DNA of 64,000 bases from Pelobates cultripes (GCA_933207985.1 OW240917.1:119538754-119602753), one strand, 5' to 3'; numbered from the stretch's first letter, positions 24,601 to 34,209 are shown. Program-made: numbers and translations. Notes: generated by a model not told the origin, from the sequence alone.

Positions 24601-27600
24601 GGCTGTCTACAAGACAGCCACTAGAGGACTTCCGGGTTCTTAGACGACTTTTGGTCATCTAAATGACGCTGGACGTCCTCACGCTCTGCATGAGGTCTTC
24701 CAGCGTCACCGGAATCCCCTTAGGAAAGCAATGAATAATGCTTTCCTATGGGAAGATCCTAATGTGAGCGCGGCCATTGGGCCTTTGAATTAGGCGTTGG
24801 GGGAGCTGAGCCAGCGCTGAGGGACATCGCGCGCTGGACCCAGGTAAGTGACAGAAGGGGAAGCTATAGTACCAGGAAAACATGTTAGTTTGCTATGTGA
24901 GGACCTCCAGTGTCGCTAAAATCCCCATAGGAAAGCATTGAAAGCATTTTCAATGCTTTCCTATGGGGAGGTCTAATGTGCATTAGGTCTCCCCCGCCAG
25001 CGGCCGCACATACACAGTCGGTCTCCCCCGCCGGCTGACGTCGGGGGAGGAGCGTGGGCGGACCATAAACCACAGCCGAGGGACATCAGCGGTGGTCTCA
25101 GGTAAGTCACTGAAGGGGTTTTCACCCCTTCAGCAACATGGGGTGGGAAGGAGAGGGGACCTACAGTGCCAGGAAAATGGATTGTTTTCCTGGCACTGGA
25201 ATGTCCCTTTAATTCCTAGATAGCAGAGAATTGAGCATTAAACTAAAGTTGTTTTGGTGACAATAGTATCCCATTAAGATATCCACACCACCACCCAGAT
25301 TTCCTTTCCCTATAATGCTTCATTTGGAATGTGTTTGTTTATAATAATAATACTCTTTATGGAATTGTTATTAACAAATGTTCAAAACATCATCAAAAGC
25401 AGCTGTAAGATGAAGACAGGTTTGTTGGTTCAGTTACAGTATATGTTACAGTATATATTTAAGCTAGTCTTTTCTATCTGAGTGCCAAACACTTTTTAAT
25501 GAAAGCTGAAAAAAAATCTATTTTTAGACTCTGGCTTTGGTCCGTTATTTACCCAATTAAGAGTTCTTGCAATCCTTTGTCTCCACTTTGATTATGCTTA
25601 TCTAAGTTAGACATTTTATCTACTATCTGTCAAGCTACATCCTAAGGAAGCATGTACAATAGCAGAAAACCATGTCTAATGGGATACAGATGTGCCTACA
25701 AAAACCCGCATGACAGTGTTCTGAATGTCTCTTATGTTGGATTGACTTTTGAACACCTTATGTTTAAATGTTCGAGAACTATGACGTTTTCTTTAACGGT
25801 TTCAGAGTCAGTAACTAGTATTGCAACTTGAATGGTTACTGCAGACATTTTTCTGTAGATATTGTGACTAACATTTTGCTGTTTAGTTTAAATGATATAA
25901 TTCTCCCCCTCAAAAATAAGAATTTACAAGATTTTTTTTAATGTATTTATTTTTAGAGTACTAAAATTGCTAGACATGGTTGAAATTCCTTTTCACCAAT
26001 ACATACACTTACAGTGAATGCCTAAAAGCAGTTACGTGGTTAACCCTTTCTCCATTATAGGGAAAACTCCCCATTCTAGGTTATTATTCAGAAAATATTT
26101 TTCATATAATTTTTTGATATGCCCAGTCTGTCATGTGTGCTAGCTCACTGTGTCCTTGGATCACATTTGTGTTGATTCTCTTCCAAGGGGATTTAAAGAT
26201 GGGCGCCCACATAGAGCAACAGTAGGCCTGGATATGCACTAAATCACAGAGACTGTAATACATGAAGTCTTATAATAAGACTTCATGTGACAATTTTCCT
26301 CTAAGTGCTGGTTCTTTAGGACATATTGGCATTAATTGGAAGCATAGAATCAGTAATGGCTGATCATGGTCCATGTTCCCTCCCAAGGGAGTACAACCTG
26401 TAAAGGGACACTATAGTCACCTGAACAACTTTAGCTTAATGAAGCAGTTTTGGTGTATAGAACATGCCCCTGCAGCCTCACTGCTCAATCGTCTGCCATT
26501 TAGGAGTTAAATCCCTTTGGTTATGAACCCTAGTCACACCTCCCTGCATGTGACTTGCACAGCCTTCCATAAACACTTCCTGTAAAGAGAGCCCTATTTA
26601 GGCTTTCTTTATTGCAAGTTCTGTTTAATTAAGATTTTCTTATCCCCTGCTATGTTAATAGCTTGCTAGACCCTGCAAGAGCCTCCTGTATGTGATTCAA
26701 GTTCAATTTAGAGATTGAGATACAATTATTTAAGGTAAATTACATCTGTTTGAAAGTGAAACCAGTTTTTTTTTTTTCATGCAGGCTCTGTCAATCATAG
26801 CCAGGGGAGGTGTGGCTAGGGCTGCATAAACAGAAACAACGTGATTTAACTCCTAAATGGCAGTGAAATTGCAGGGGAATGATCTATACACTAAAACGGC
26901 TTTATTTAGCTAAAGTAATTTAGGTGACTATAGTGTTCCTTTAGTTTGAGCAGTATGGTAATGAAACACACTACATTTACTTGTAAATGTCATTCACCTG
27001 TTGTTCAGCATTGTGAGTTATGTTGCCATTTTATATTTATTTTATATGCAATTTCAGGGTAAAAAAAAGAAGAGAAAGCGAGAAAAGCTCCAGGAATCCA
27101 CTTCAGGTTAGTTTGCCAGATTGCCATAATATTCCAAATAATACTAAAATGAATGTTGTCATAAGAGTAAACTCAATGTATTATTTTTCCGCGTGGTTAT
27201 TCTCTCACCATATCTTACTACGTAGTGAATAAAATTCCAAGTAATATCAGTATGTTGGACGTTTGCCGAGTTAGTTGACAGTTAACAGCTTTGGTTATAT
27301 TTCTTCCACGGCAACATGTGTTCCACGTTCATAAATAATCATCGAATACTGTTACTATTGAAAGCTGAATGGTATTCCTCCCAACATTGGGAAATATGAA
27401 GGGGGAGGTTGGTTAGAACAGTAGGGGATGTAGCTGGGATACTTTGTAAATGATGGTGTGTGGACAGTCCATCCAAAAGCCAGGTCACCCAGATTGGGAT
27501 GTGTAAGCAAGACCAGCACACTCGATATTGACGATATTGCTGCTTTTGATAATCAATCTTCCTGCTCTGTTGATCAGCTCCAAAACTTCATATAGCCATT

Positions 27601-30600
27601 ATAACTTCCTAATGGCTGGCTGCACATCACGTGAACCATAGTTCTTAAACCTTTTCAGGGACAAGGTCAACCACCGCAGCTCCATATACCTTATTCAAGA
27701 ATATACGGTATATTATGGCAACTGCAAGGATTCTCTCATTGAGACTTCTTAATTATGCTTCCTCCAGCCACTGCATGGTTCCTAGAAGTTGGCATCAAAG
27801 AAAAAGAAAACCCAAACCTCCCCACCGCATAAAGCAAATGTCCGGCTATATTAAATCAGTTGCTAGTTTATTACCTACAATAGTCTTCATTTTCTAAATG
27901 GCCAGGTTTGTAGGATACTGCAGTGACTTCACTTTGACTTGAAAATGTCTGTAAGCTCACGTTTGTTTCCCACTCTTCTGACTTTTTCATCCTGTAATCT
28001 GCCCTTTTGGTTTGTATTTACTTTTAGAGTATCTTGGTGACACTAATTTAATGTCACACGTGATTTTTCATGATTTGGAGTTTCCTAGTTCCCCTTGAAG
28101 TAACATTTGGTGGACCTTTTAATCACCACTATAGCCTGCTAGACTAACTATTAGCTTCCAGATACACTTGTGATCTTGATTACAGAATATATTGTCATTT
28201 GTATTGTTCTTTATTTAAATTTGACCTCTATTGCCCTCCAGGATCTAGGTCTGACCATTTGGTTTGCGTGTCATGTTTATTGGCTGTTAATTTCTCTGAC
28301 CAACTGTTTAAAGATCCCAAACATTATGTAATATTAGCAGTTGGGTTGAAAGTCACATTTGTTTCCATGGAATGAAAAGCATTGCAACAGCAAATAGCAG
28401 AAATTAGCACTCCATGGAGATCAGAATGTCTAACCCATTAACTTTGCAAGGAAGCGTGTTCACTCAGACACATGAAGCCAAGCCTTCTCTAGTTCAGTTT
28501 GATTCTCTTTAATTCTACTCCAATCTTGTACATCACGCTCTCTCCAGTAATGGGCACAAAGGTAGCAACATTTTGTTATTTTGTTGGATTCCATTTGATT
28601 ATCTCAAAGCATGTGGTTTTTCAAAGTCCATAACGTTATACATAAGGAACAACCATTCAGATCAACTTAAATATTTAATTTATATTTTCAAAGATTGCTC
28701 TCTTAGAATTGTGTTGTCCATTGGCGTGTCATTCTGTACCAATTTTTACACTAAGTAATGATTGCCATGAGCCTTGAACGTAAAAAATATTGTACAGGTG
28801 GACAATTCCAAAACACGTTGGACATACAACTGATAAGTTCCTATATAGAATATTTGCGATGAACGTAATGTCTTTTCCCTTAACTTAAACATTGGCACCG
28901 TCCGTGTTTTAACTCTTAAAAGTGTAAAATAAAATAATTTAAAAAAATTAGATTGTAACGTGGCATGGATCTCTGTTTATTTAGCTTTTCCATGGATTTT
29001 TAATTCAAATTCTTTCTTTGCCCTTTGAGCATTAGAGAGGCAGCGCTTTGATTCATTTCTCAAGCAGGGAATAGTCATAAAAAAGCATAACCACCTGGGA
29101 GTTATTGACTAACAGACTAGTTATTGACCTGAAGTTATGACTCAAAGCGAGTCTTTGAGGACTAAGTGACACTTCATTCAATATTTATACTTGCACTTCG
29201 AGATGAAATGCAGGCCAAATCTGAATGCTGCATGCTTAAATCTGTGCCTAGCTATAAGCTAAATGCAATAAAAAATGTGCTGCATCTCTTTTGGAGCTGT
29301 TAGTGCTGGTAGTTTGAGGCTCACTTTATGGCCAAAATACATTGCTGATTATTGATAGGGGCATAAAAATTACTTTAATTTTAAGGATGTGGGTGTGTCC
29401 AGGGGTGGGACTGTTCTGTGAAATTTTAGGTGACTTACTAATAACAATTTAACCATTATGTAATTCAGAACAAGAGCAATGTACCTTATATACATAGACT
29501 GATTTATAAACACATTTATTGGAGTTTAAAGACACATTGCTGTGAATATCATTGCTGTGGAGCTCTGTTATACAGTCACACACCAACAAAGTGAAGCTCG
29601 TAGAAAAGAGGGATATTTGGAGAGAAATCTGGACACTAGGCAGATAAATTAGAATGCTCAGAGAGATCATTATTTTTACCTGGCGCCCAATTTTATATGG
29701 GTTTCCTTGATTAAACCTTAAGACATGTTGCTGGCATATTAGTGAGTAGTGATGTATGGACCAAGGAAACCAACACAAATATATCATATACAGTATTTGA
29801 GGGTCCTCCTTTTACAGTTTTTATCAGTTTACACAAACTAGAGTATGTGACCTGTGGAACCCATGTTTTGTTTTGTTGTTTTGTTTGTTTTTTCTCTATG
29901 CCTTTTTGTATCTTTATTCCACACACCTGGCCACTTGCCTTTATTGATATTTGTTATATTTTCTTTTTTTTTGTGTGCTGGATCTCGGTATCTGTGAGCA
30001 GTCCTTTTATTTTCCTCTGTCCATATTGTATGCATTTTGCTCTTCTATGGAACTTGTTTCACTGATGGTTTGTGGGTAAATTTCATTGGCCTCAACATAA
30101 CCTTGTTTAAAGGACCACTATAGGCACTATATGGCCTGCCACTTCAGCTCAATGAAGTGGTCAGGGGGCCAGGTTCCCCAAGTTGTAACCCTGCAGCTGA
30201 AAACCTAGCAGTTTTAGAAAAACTGCTATGTTTAGCGGAGGGTTAATCCAGCCTCTAGTGGCTGTCTCACTGACCGCCGTTAGAGGCACTTCCGCGATTC
30301 TCACAATGAAAATAACAGTGAGAAGACGCTGGACGTCTGTAGGAAAGCATTGAGTAATGCTTTCCTATGGGCGGTTTGAATGCGCGGTCTTGCTGCGCAT
30401 GCGCAGTCTGAGCTGACGTCGGCAGAGGGAGGAGAGTACCCGAGCAGGGAGACCAGCGCTGGAGAAAGGTAAGTGGATGAAGGGGTTTTAACCCCTTCAG
30501 CCCAGCAGAAGGGGGGCCCTGAAGGTGGGGGGGACCTAATGACCCAATAGTGCCAGGAAAAAGAGTTTGTTTTCCTGGCACTATAGTGGTCCTTTAAGCT

Positions 30601-30980
30601 CAGCCCATTGCCAAGTTTTTCAGCGTGACTGAAATACACGAGAAAAGTAGTCCTTTCTTTTTATTAGTTATTTTATGAAAATTAGAGTGTATATAAAATA
30701 TAATATATACATACATATATATTATACCAACTGCTGAAAAAAAAAAAAGATAAATTGACCTAACTCTATTGGGAGGGGTGTATACATGTCAGACTTAATA
30801 TGAAGACACTGCGTGTTGGGTTTATTTTCATATTAATCTAATAGCTGGTATAACAACCATTATGCACACTCTGATTGTGAAAGCCGAAATACAATGTAAA
30901 ACATTTCATCTACAATTTTGTTAAAAGACCCAAATTTTGCAGGTGCAGGCCCGCCAAGAATGACAGCAGCCTACATCTGA
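5574..30980 (+). CDS. lef1: lef1, partial coding sequence (seven exons, C-terminal 234 residues)
   Basis: Lymphoid enhancer-binding factor 1 is a nuclear TCF/LEF HMG-box protein that binds CTTTGA-type Wnt response elements and recruits beta-catenin or Groucho/TLE. Exons 5574-5706, 7427-7517, 14083-14205, 15943-16105, 24059-24166, 27058-27106 and 30943-30980 total 705 nt, which is 234 codons plus TGA, and all junctions keep frame. In the encoded piece, residues 1-116 are the context-dependent regulatory region, about 131-199 the HMG box, 208-216 a basic nuclear localisation stretch (KKKKRKREK), and the end is RMTAAYI. The match to remembered human LEF1 is near-identical in the HMG box and good elsewhere. 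LEF1 rather than TCF7 or TCF7L2 is indicated by [19 protein letters not shown] and by the short MTAAYI tail without a C-clamp. The beta-catenin-binding N-terminus lies upstream of the window. Confidence 0.97.
5707..7426 (+). other. lef1: lef1 intron between exons 4 and 5
   Basis: This is a 1720-bp AT-rich intron with gtaaaa donor and ggcag acceptor. It contains T-rich low-complexity runs near 6606-6640 and 6836-6850. I saw no transposon termini, extra exon or RNA gene in it. Confidence 0.9.
7427..7517 (+). CDS. lef1: lef1 exon equivalent to mammalian exon 5
   Basis: The acceptor is ggcag and the donor is GATG|gtaagt. The first two bases complete the split Gly codon, and the exon ends with TG of a Trp codon. 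It encodes [18 protein letters not shown] followed by [11 protein letters not shown]. The core [13 protein letters not shown] is the recognisable LEF1 segment; the flanks differ from human (HRRPQGPDL against SRHPPAPDI as I recall it). The phase-2 end fits both an alternative 84-nt exon and direct joining to the exon at 14083. Confidence 0.95.
7779..8110. repeat. Truncated T2-like (TTAA) MITE
   Basis: The segment opens TTTAAAGAGACATTCTA, a degenerate form of the TTAAAGGGACACTATAG terminus seen many times in the window. It contains the internal module CAGCCATTAGAGGCACTTCC that recurs at 30270-30295. No matching right terminus is visible, so the copy appears truncated or decayed. Confidence 0.5.
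9370..9690 (+). mobile_element. L2-like LINE fragment (reverse transcriptase C-terminal region and 3' tail)
   Basis: Conceptual translation gives [19 protein letters not shown] then [11 protein letters not shown]. This matches the LDYCNALLxGLPxxxLxxLQxVQNAAARLV motif found after the catalytic domain in L2/CR1-clade reverse transcriptases. The frame then decays. The segment closes with tacagcgctatataaataattaaataataata, a typical L2-type 3' end. It is a 5'-truncated dead copy. Confidence 0.75.
11369..11600. repeat. Element with 27-nt perfect inverted repeats
   Basis: ATACAATGTATATAGAC...CTACA at 11369-11395 is the exact reverse complement of 11574-11600, with a 178-nt spacer. Just upstream, 11285-11340 (aatgtaccc...AGGTCCTATCCTAACAAC.TAATGCCTG) recurs at about 32886-32935, so this belongs to a dispersed repeat family. 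I see no coding capacity and cannot name the family. Confidence 0.55.
12290..12372 (+). repeat. SINE/LINE-like tail, copy 1
   Basis: AAAATATTTTACCAGGAAAG followed by ATACATTGAGATTTC.CTTG and TTTTCAAGTATGTCC recurs in reverse complement at about 42583-42645. The sharing of roughly 60 bases shows a dispersed retroposon tail. No internal RNA polymerase III promoter could be assigned. Confidence 0.5.
14083..14205 (+). CDS. lef1: lef1 exon equivalent to mammalian exon 7
   Basis: The acceptor is attaag after a T-rich tract, and the donor is CATAT|gtgagt. With the incoming TG, the first G makes Trp, followed by [16 protein letters not shown], then [15 protein letters not shown] and [13 protein letters not shown] fits the psi-K-x-E SUMO consensus and corresponds to the site reported at Lys267 of mammalian LEF1. 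Joining straight to the previous exon gives ...SLGW-YSHHM, the form expected when the mammalian 28-residue alternative exon is absent. It ends in phase 2 inside the Met codon that begins MKSHHEQRK. Confidence 0.95.
14206..15942 (+). other. lef1: lef1 intron between exons 7 and 8
   Basis: This 1737-bp intron has a gtgagt donor and a ctttcag acceptor. Its main content is one complete TTAA-flanked MITE (15025-15569). The remainder shows no exon or RNA gene. A 10-bp hairpin with E-box-like arms lies at 14706-14733. Confidence 0.9.
15025..15569. mobile_element. Complete T2-like MITE with TTAA target duplication
   Basis: The left end is TTAAAGGGAAACTCCAG and the right end CTGGAGTGTCCCTTTAA, inverted repeats inside TTAA duplications. 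Internally it is a chain of hairpins: GCTGAAGGGGT/ACCCCTTCAG, GCATTTCAATGCTTTCCTATG, ACTGGCTGTCTA/TAGACAGCCACTAG, and GTAATTATTGCAG/CTGCAATAATTAC. No transposase is present. The TTAA target and AAAGGG start resemble the T2/Kolobok MITEs of Xenopus; piggyBac-like elements also use TTAA, so the superfamily is inferred. Confidence 0.85.
15943..16105 (+). CDS. lef1: lef1 exon 8 equivalent, first half of HMG box
   Basis: The acceptor tttcag follows a strong pyrimidine tract; the donor is ACGG|gtaag. The exon completes Met and encodes [36 protein letters not shown] and [18 protein letters not shown]. This covers helices 1 and 2 of the HMG box, which inserts into the minor groove and bends DNA. The sequence is essentially identical to vertebrate LEF1 from EQRKEQEP onward. 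The exon ends in phase 0 after GRR, so an intron of nearly 8 kb splits the DNA-binding domain. Confidence 0.98.
16700..17080. repeat. Decayed minisatellite, unit about 41 bp, roughly nine copies
   Basis: Successive units share the pattern TTGGGAGTTTTGGATTATGC, then ATGCACCAGTAGAGGGGATAC. Recognisable copies of TTATGCATGC or close variants occur near 16729, 16769, 16801, 16872, 16908, 16947 and 16985. Units diverge strongly and some are truncated (near 16835), so the array is old. Apparent short reading frames on both strands here are repeat shadows. Confidence 0.7.
17858..18101. mobile_element. Short T2-like MITE
   Basis: TTAAAGGGATATTATACTC on the left and TGTTCCTTTAA on the right flank an internal AACCCTGCA.../TTGCAGGGTT hairpin module plus CCTCTAGTGGCTGCC. 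TTAA is present at both ends. The element is 244 bp and non-coding. A further partial relative follows at about 18165-18360 (GGAACACCATAGCATTAGGG, CCTCTAGAGGGG). Confidence 0.7.
18690..20035 (-). mobile_element. Degenerate L1-like retrotransposon ORF1 remnant
   Basis: On the - strand, from 20022 downward, translation gives [20 protein letters not shown], a heptad-rich coiled-coil segment, then [12 protein letters not shown]. After a stop in frame it continues [12 protein letters not shown] and further down [20 protein letters not shown] and YKWRYPR. This order (coiled coil, LExxxRRNNI-type RRM start, DLSxxTLxxRRxLxP, YRWGFP-like end) is that of L1-clade ORF1 proteins. In-frame stops and frameshifts show it is dead. 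The 5' end abuts the CA-rich repeat. Confidence 0.7.
20090..20470. repeat. CA-rich minisatellite
   Basis: The array is built from degenerate units of the type CACACACACTGC.ACCCATGC, ACACAATTACCCCCATA and CCTCACATGCACACTGCA. Open frames appear on both strands only because the repeat lacks stops; I annotate no gene here. Confidence 0.85.
20640..20771 (-). mobile_element. Terminal fragment of hAT-like element (relative of 49676-51173)
   Basis: The segment TACAACCTAGAAAATTGTTT...TTAAGGGTGTCTTGAACC...AGCTTGGGAACCACTG is the reverse complement of the left end of the hAT-like element at 49676, about 90 percent identical by eye over some 110 bases. The other terminus was not identified. The upstream CA-rich array is also similar to the interior of that element. 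Confidence 0.6.
24059..24166 (+). CDS. lef1: lef1 exon 9 equivalent, second half of HMG box
   Basis: The acceptor is ccccatag and the donor is CTAC|gtaagt; the exon is exactly 36 codons and phase 0 at both ends. It encodes [36 protein letters not shown]. This is HMG helix 3 plus the start of the basic tail that clamps DNA. No difference from remembered human LEF1 is visible in this exon. Confidence 0.98.
24417..25277. mobile_element. MITE interrupted by a second MITE, both at TTAA
   Basis: The outer copy starts TTAAAGAGACACTATAGTCACC and ends GGTGACAATAGTATCCCATTAA. It is split at an internal TTAA by a second element (24453-25212) starting TTAAAGGGACACTATAAGCACC and ending CCTGGCACTGGAATGTCCCTTTAA, whose target duplication is TTAA on both sides. 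The inner copy contains two slightly different repeats of the GGAAAGCATTGAA...AATGCTTTCC hairpin and two GGTAAGTGAC/GGTAAGTCAC motifs, suggesting it is itself a composite. Confidence 0.8.
26400..26944. mobile_element. T2-like MITE with long imperfect inverted repeats
   Basis: The left end (TAAAGGGACACTATAGTCAC, CTGAACAACTTTAGCTTAATGAAGC) is mirrored by the right end (GCTTTATTTAGCTAAAGTAA, TTTAGGTGACTATAGTGTTCCTTTA). The same family occurs at 37280-38800, 47958-48520 and, shortened, at 44484-44635. It is non-coding. Confidence 0.8.
27058..27106 (+). CDS. lef1: lef1 exon 10 equivalent, basic tail and nuclear localisation signal
   Basis: The acceptor is atttcag and the donor is TCAG|gttagt. The exon encodes [16 protein letters not shown] plus the first base of a Gly codon. 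The KKKKRKREK run is both nuclear localisation signal and the DNA-contacting basic tail. The phase-1 end can be completed by either downstream exon: GT at 30943 gives the usual ...[13 protein letters not shown] end, and GA at 56650 gives an alternative 26-residue end. Confidence 0.97.
27107..30942 (+). other. lef1: lef1 intron between exons 10 and 11
   Basis: This 3836-bp intron has a gttagt donor and a ttttgcag acceptor. A complete MITE lies at 30107-30597. The remaining 3 kb is mainly AT-rich, apparently single-copy sequence with no exon or RNA gene that I could see. Confidence 0.9.
30107..30597. mobile_element. T2-like MITE, GC-rich multi-hairpin type
   Basis: The ends TTAAAGGACCACTATAG and CTATAGTGGTCCTTTAA are perfect inverted repeats with TTAA duplication. 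The interior carries CTTCAGCTCAATGAAGTGG, CCTCTAGTGGCTGTC, GGAAAGCATTGAGTAATGCTTTCC, TGCGCATGCGCA and GAAGGGGTTTTAACCCCTTC hairpins. A near copy is at 59695-60123. Reading frames across it are shared between copies only because the DNA is. Confidence 0.88.
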
Positions 30981-30986
30981 AGCATG
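30943..30986 (+). CDS. lef1: lef1 exon 11 equivalent, C-terminus and stop (coding to 30980)
   Basis: The acceptor is tttgcag. The exon completes Gly and reads [11 protein letters not shown], then TGA at 30978-30980. Six untranslated bases (AGCATG) precede a good donor, gtaaga. Human LEF1 has the same arrangement as I recall it: ACATCTGAAACATG then a splice. This frog version has one residue more before RMTAAYI. Because the exon junction lies only 6 nt after the stop, the spliced mRNA should not be a nonsense-mediated decay target. Confidence 0.95.
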
Positions 30987-31491
30987 GTAAGACTCTCTTT
31001 AGCTTTAATATCAGTATATGATGGGGTAAAAGCTGTTTTTCAGAAATGCCCATCACTTGTAATCTATGTCAGCTAAAGAGACTAAGGCAGTGACTTGTTT
31101 TTCATTTTAGCATTGTGGGACAAAAGATCTGGAAGACTGTTATAAAAATACAAAAGATAAACTTAGGGGGGAAAAGAAGGCAAATCATTTAAAACAAATG
31201 CATCTATGATGGTTTTTATACCGGCTGTGTAAAATTATTAAAAACACATTTTATTTTAAAATACAGACTTTAATTCCTGCAGTAGTTATGAGAATATTGG
31301 TTAGTTATACCCAATTCAAATACAGTAAACAAACAGACAGTGCACCACTGAGACCCAAGCTGTAGAATATGGTTCTTTAGTTGTGCACCCCCTGAACTAT
31401 AGTTCCATCACCTTTGCTAGCCTTTGGTTACTGTAGAGCAGTGGTTCCCAAACCAGTCCTCGTGACCCACCAACAATCCAGGTTTTGTCAG

Positions 31492-32062
31492 TGTGACAGA
31501 CTGCTGGCACTCCGACCAAGTACCTTCGCCAATCGATGCTCCTAGTGCTTGCCGAGCACTTCACCAGACACCATAAGCACTGCAGACCCCACTTCCAGCG
31601 ATGCAGCTGCGCCAGGGTCTCGCTGTCCTCTACTCACCCTGGACCCAAGACCAGGATCCAGCTTCCAGTTGGTAGACCTCTCTTGCTCCACAGAGCGTAG
31701 CAGGAACAAGCTCTTATAAGAGCTTATACTCAGGGGAGTATTGTGATTATAGCTTAACCCAAGAGAGTGTAGTTATCCCATCCCCCAAACATGAGCCAAG
31801 ACTTCATGAAGGGGTAAAGCAGGTCTGTTTAATGCAAGCCAGTATTTACAATTTATACAATTCCTCAGGCCAGAGGCACACCCCCTGGACCTGATGGATC
31901 ACAGACACACAAAGGACACAAACCAATCAAAACAATACAGCAATGTCGGACACTCCCACAGTGGGTTAATGAACGCTTGGTGGGTTATAGCACAATGCAG
32001 TATTCATGGACACTTTCAATCTTGTATTCAGATGCCCCTTACTCTAGCAAGGAACACATAAA
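31492..32062. mobile_element. Truncated LTR related to the retroelement at 42814-44452
   Basis: The segment opens TGTGACAGACTGCTGGCACTCC and contains GCCAATCGATGCTCCTAGTGCTTGCCGA, TATCCCATCCCCCAAACATGAGCC and AAGCAGGTCTGTTTAATG. These match the start and middle of the 42814-43354 LTR, which lacks about 190 bases present here. No CGTCACA-type right end was found, so the copy is partial. A hAT-like terminus (CAGTGGTTCCCAAACC) abuts its left side at 31439. Confidence 0.7.
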
Positions 32063-32825
32063 GTAAATCTCCAAGAACCTTAATGACTACATTGTATTGG
32101 AGTGTCCCTTTAACTACTTTTGTAAAGGTTGCTGTGCAGTGACTGTCCCCCGTGCATGCTAAATATATATTACATGCACATATAGTAAGTGTGCATAGTA
32201 GCATCTCTCAAGATCATTGCTATTTTTATAGTTACCTAACCAACAGAACTGTACCATTAGAGACATAGGGATTATGGTTATAGTTTTCGTGTGAGTGAGT
32301 CGATGTTGACTAGTCAAATGTTAGGAATTTCGGAGCCTGTTTTTTTAAAATCTACTTTAAAAAATAAAATTCCTTTTGACCACTCCAGGACCAGTAACAC
32401 TGCCTGTATGGTTTCCACGTAGCTGTACTATTCCTGAATTGGTCAGGGGAACATACCCTTACACAGTCCATACATTTCAAAGTAGGCTCAAGGAAAACTA
32501 TCATCATGCATTACTGTGTTTTAAAATAAGATTTCATATAGTATACACTCTGTTTGTATCCTTTTGCAAAGATAAGTATTCTGGTCTGTCCTCTTTCCAT
32601 ACAAGCTATAATCTTCAAAACTCTCTTTGGAAGGAAGCACAGTTTACCAGACTAAAGACAATGACGATAATTTAAGAGTGTGTGTTCACAAATTCATATG
32701 GCATGTAAAAAAGTGATGGGCATCTCAAATCATGCTCTGAGCCTGTCTCCGCTGTAGAAATAGTGGACTATTCCAGCTAAAAAGGTCTATATGCACACTC
32801 CCTCAAAGCTATGATACAAAGTGTG

Positions 32826-32858
<33 letters not shown>

Positions 32859-33948
32859 GGTCATACATTGCATAAGCCTGCCAGGCCAATGTACCCCATT
32901 TATGGTAGGTCCTATCCTAGAAACGTAATGCCTGCTCTTATGTGATTAACCTACTTACTTGGGAAATCCATCATCCTCGAGTGTGTGTGTGTATATATAA
33001 TCTCACTTTGTGATGTGAATTTAGTATTATATGTGTATAGTAACCCCATTTAGCTTCCTGCCATTTTTGTTGCTTCACCACTACAGTGATAGCCAACTTT
33101 TCTTTTTACCCTAATACTTTTTATTAAACTAACAAAAAAAGGAAATGCATGAGAAAAAAAACTAGATGATTTTAATGATTTCTGTAATGGTGGGTTGTTC
33201 TGCCATAAATTCACGGCTGTGTTTAACCAGTTCTGTAGCCAGGAGCAGATGATAAATAGGCCCATAGTAAGCCTGGCTCCTTTGCTAACCCATGGTAGGA
33301 AGTCTTCATTCTGGCTGTTAGTAACTTGATTCATTATTCCAAACCACTGGCTCCTGGTATCTTAAAGGTACAGCCAAGACCGTGCTTCTGCTGCTCTCAG
33401 TCAGTCAGTGCATATTTGTAGATGTATACAGTTTGCTTGTTTGTGAAACCTTTCCAGCTGTTGCAACTCACTGACTCCTTTGTTGCCCAGTATATAAAAT
33501 CGAATTTCAATATGGTAGGTGTTTTCTTCCATTTGGCAGTGCTACATTGTTTACGGTCTGTGTGGTCTGACTGCTTGCAACATGTCATGCTGTAGAAGTG
33601 CCCTCTTTATTTAATTAAGACAGAACAGAAACCTTCTGTTTGTAGCCGTAACACTGCAGGAGTGGGTGAGGGCAGGCCCGGACTGGCCATCGGGCATACC
33701 GGGCAAATGCCCGGTGGGCCGCGATGGCCGTGGGGCCGAGGCCGGCAGGGAGATCACAGGATCTCCCCGACCGGCCCCTGCAGGGCCAGCGCTATCCGAG
33801 CGCCGGCCCTGCATAGTGCCTCCATGGGCCGGTGGGGAGATCACAGATCTCCCTCACCGGCCCACAGGCACTGTCACAGGCGGCCGCTGGCTGGGTGAGG
33901 GAGGGAGGAGAAGACCGGCGGAGCTCTAGCTAGCAGCTCCGCCCGGTC

Positions 33949-34041
33949 CTCTCGCGGGATTCTGAGCGTTGCCGCGGTTACCGCGGCAACGCTCAGATCT
34001 CGCGAGAGTGAACTCTAACCCGCAGGTTAGAGTTCACTCTC
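33949..34041. repeat. Twin GC-rich palindromes inside the hAT-like element
   Basis: Palindrome one: CTGAGCGTTGCCGCGGT (33962-33978) pairs with ACCGCGGCAACGCTCAG (33980-33996), extended by CTCTCGCG (33949-33956) against CGCGAGAG (34001-34008). Palindrome two: GAGAGTGAACTCTAACC (34004-34020) pairs perfectly with GGTTAGAGTTCACTCTC (34025-34041) around CGCA. The two overlap at GAGAG, so only one full stem can form at a time. Confidence 0.85.
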
Positions 34042-34209
34042 ACCACTGGACCACCAGGGAAGGCAGCATGGTCCCCCTTCTCCACGCAGAACGGATCTCC
34101 CCCCCTCCCAGGCTAAAGGTAAGAAGGGAGGGGGGGACATAACTTTTTTTTTTTATAATTATTATAATATTATAATTATTAATAAAATAAAAAAAAAATA
34201 TTTTTAAAA

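Larger units (their letters stand above)
24167..27057 (+). other. lef1: lef1 intron between exons 9 and 10
   Basis: This 2891-bp intron has a gtaagt donor and an atttcag acceptor. It holds two insertions: a nested MITE pair (24417-25277) and a 540-bp MITE (26400-26944). The rest, about 25280-26400, is AT-rich without recognisable features. Confidence 0.9.

Noticed and set aside
30267..30639. Two - strand frames whose peptides resemble those at 59767-60258 (MPGKQT.FPGTI...)
   Set aside because: The similarity is due to the shared T2-like MITE; frames are interrupted differently and have no coding signature.
33611..33929. GC-rich open frames suggesting a CpG-island promoter or gene
   Set aside because: They fall at the left end of the hAT-like element with clear target duplication; the GC content belongs to the transposon.
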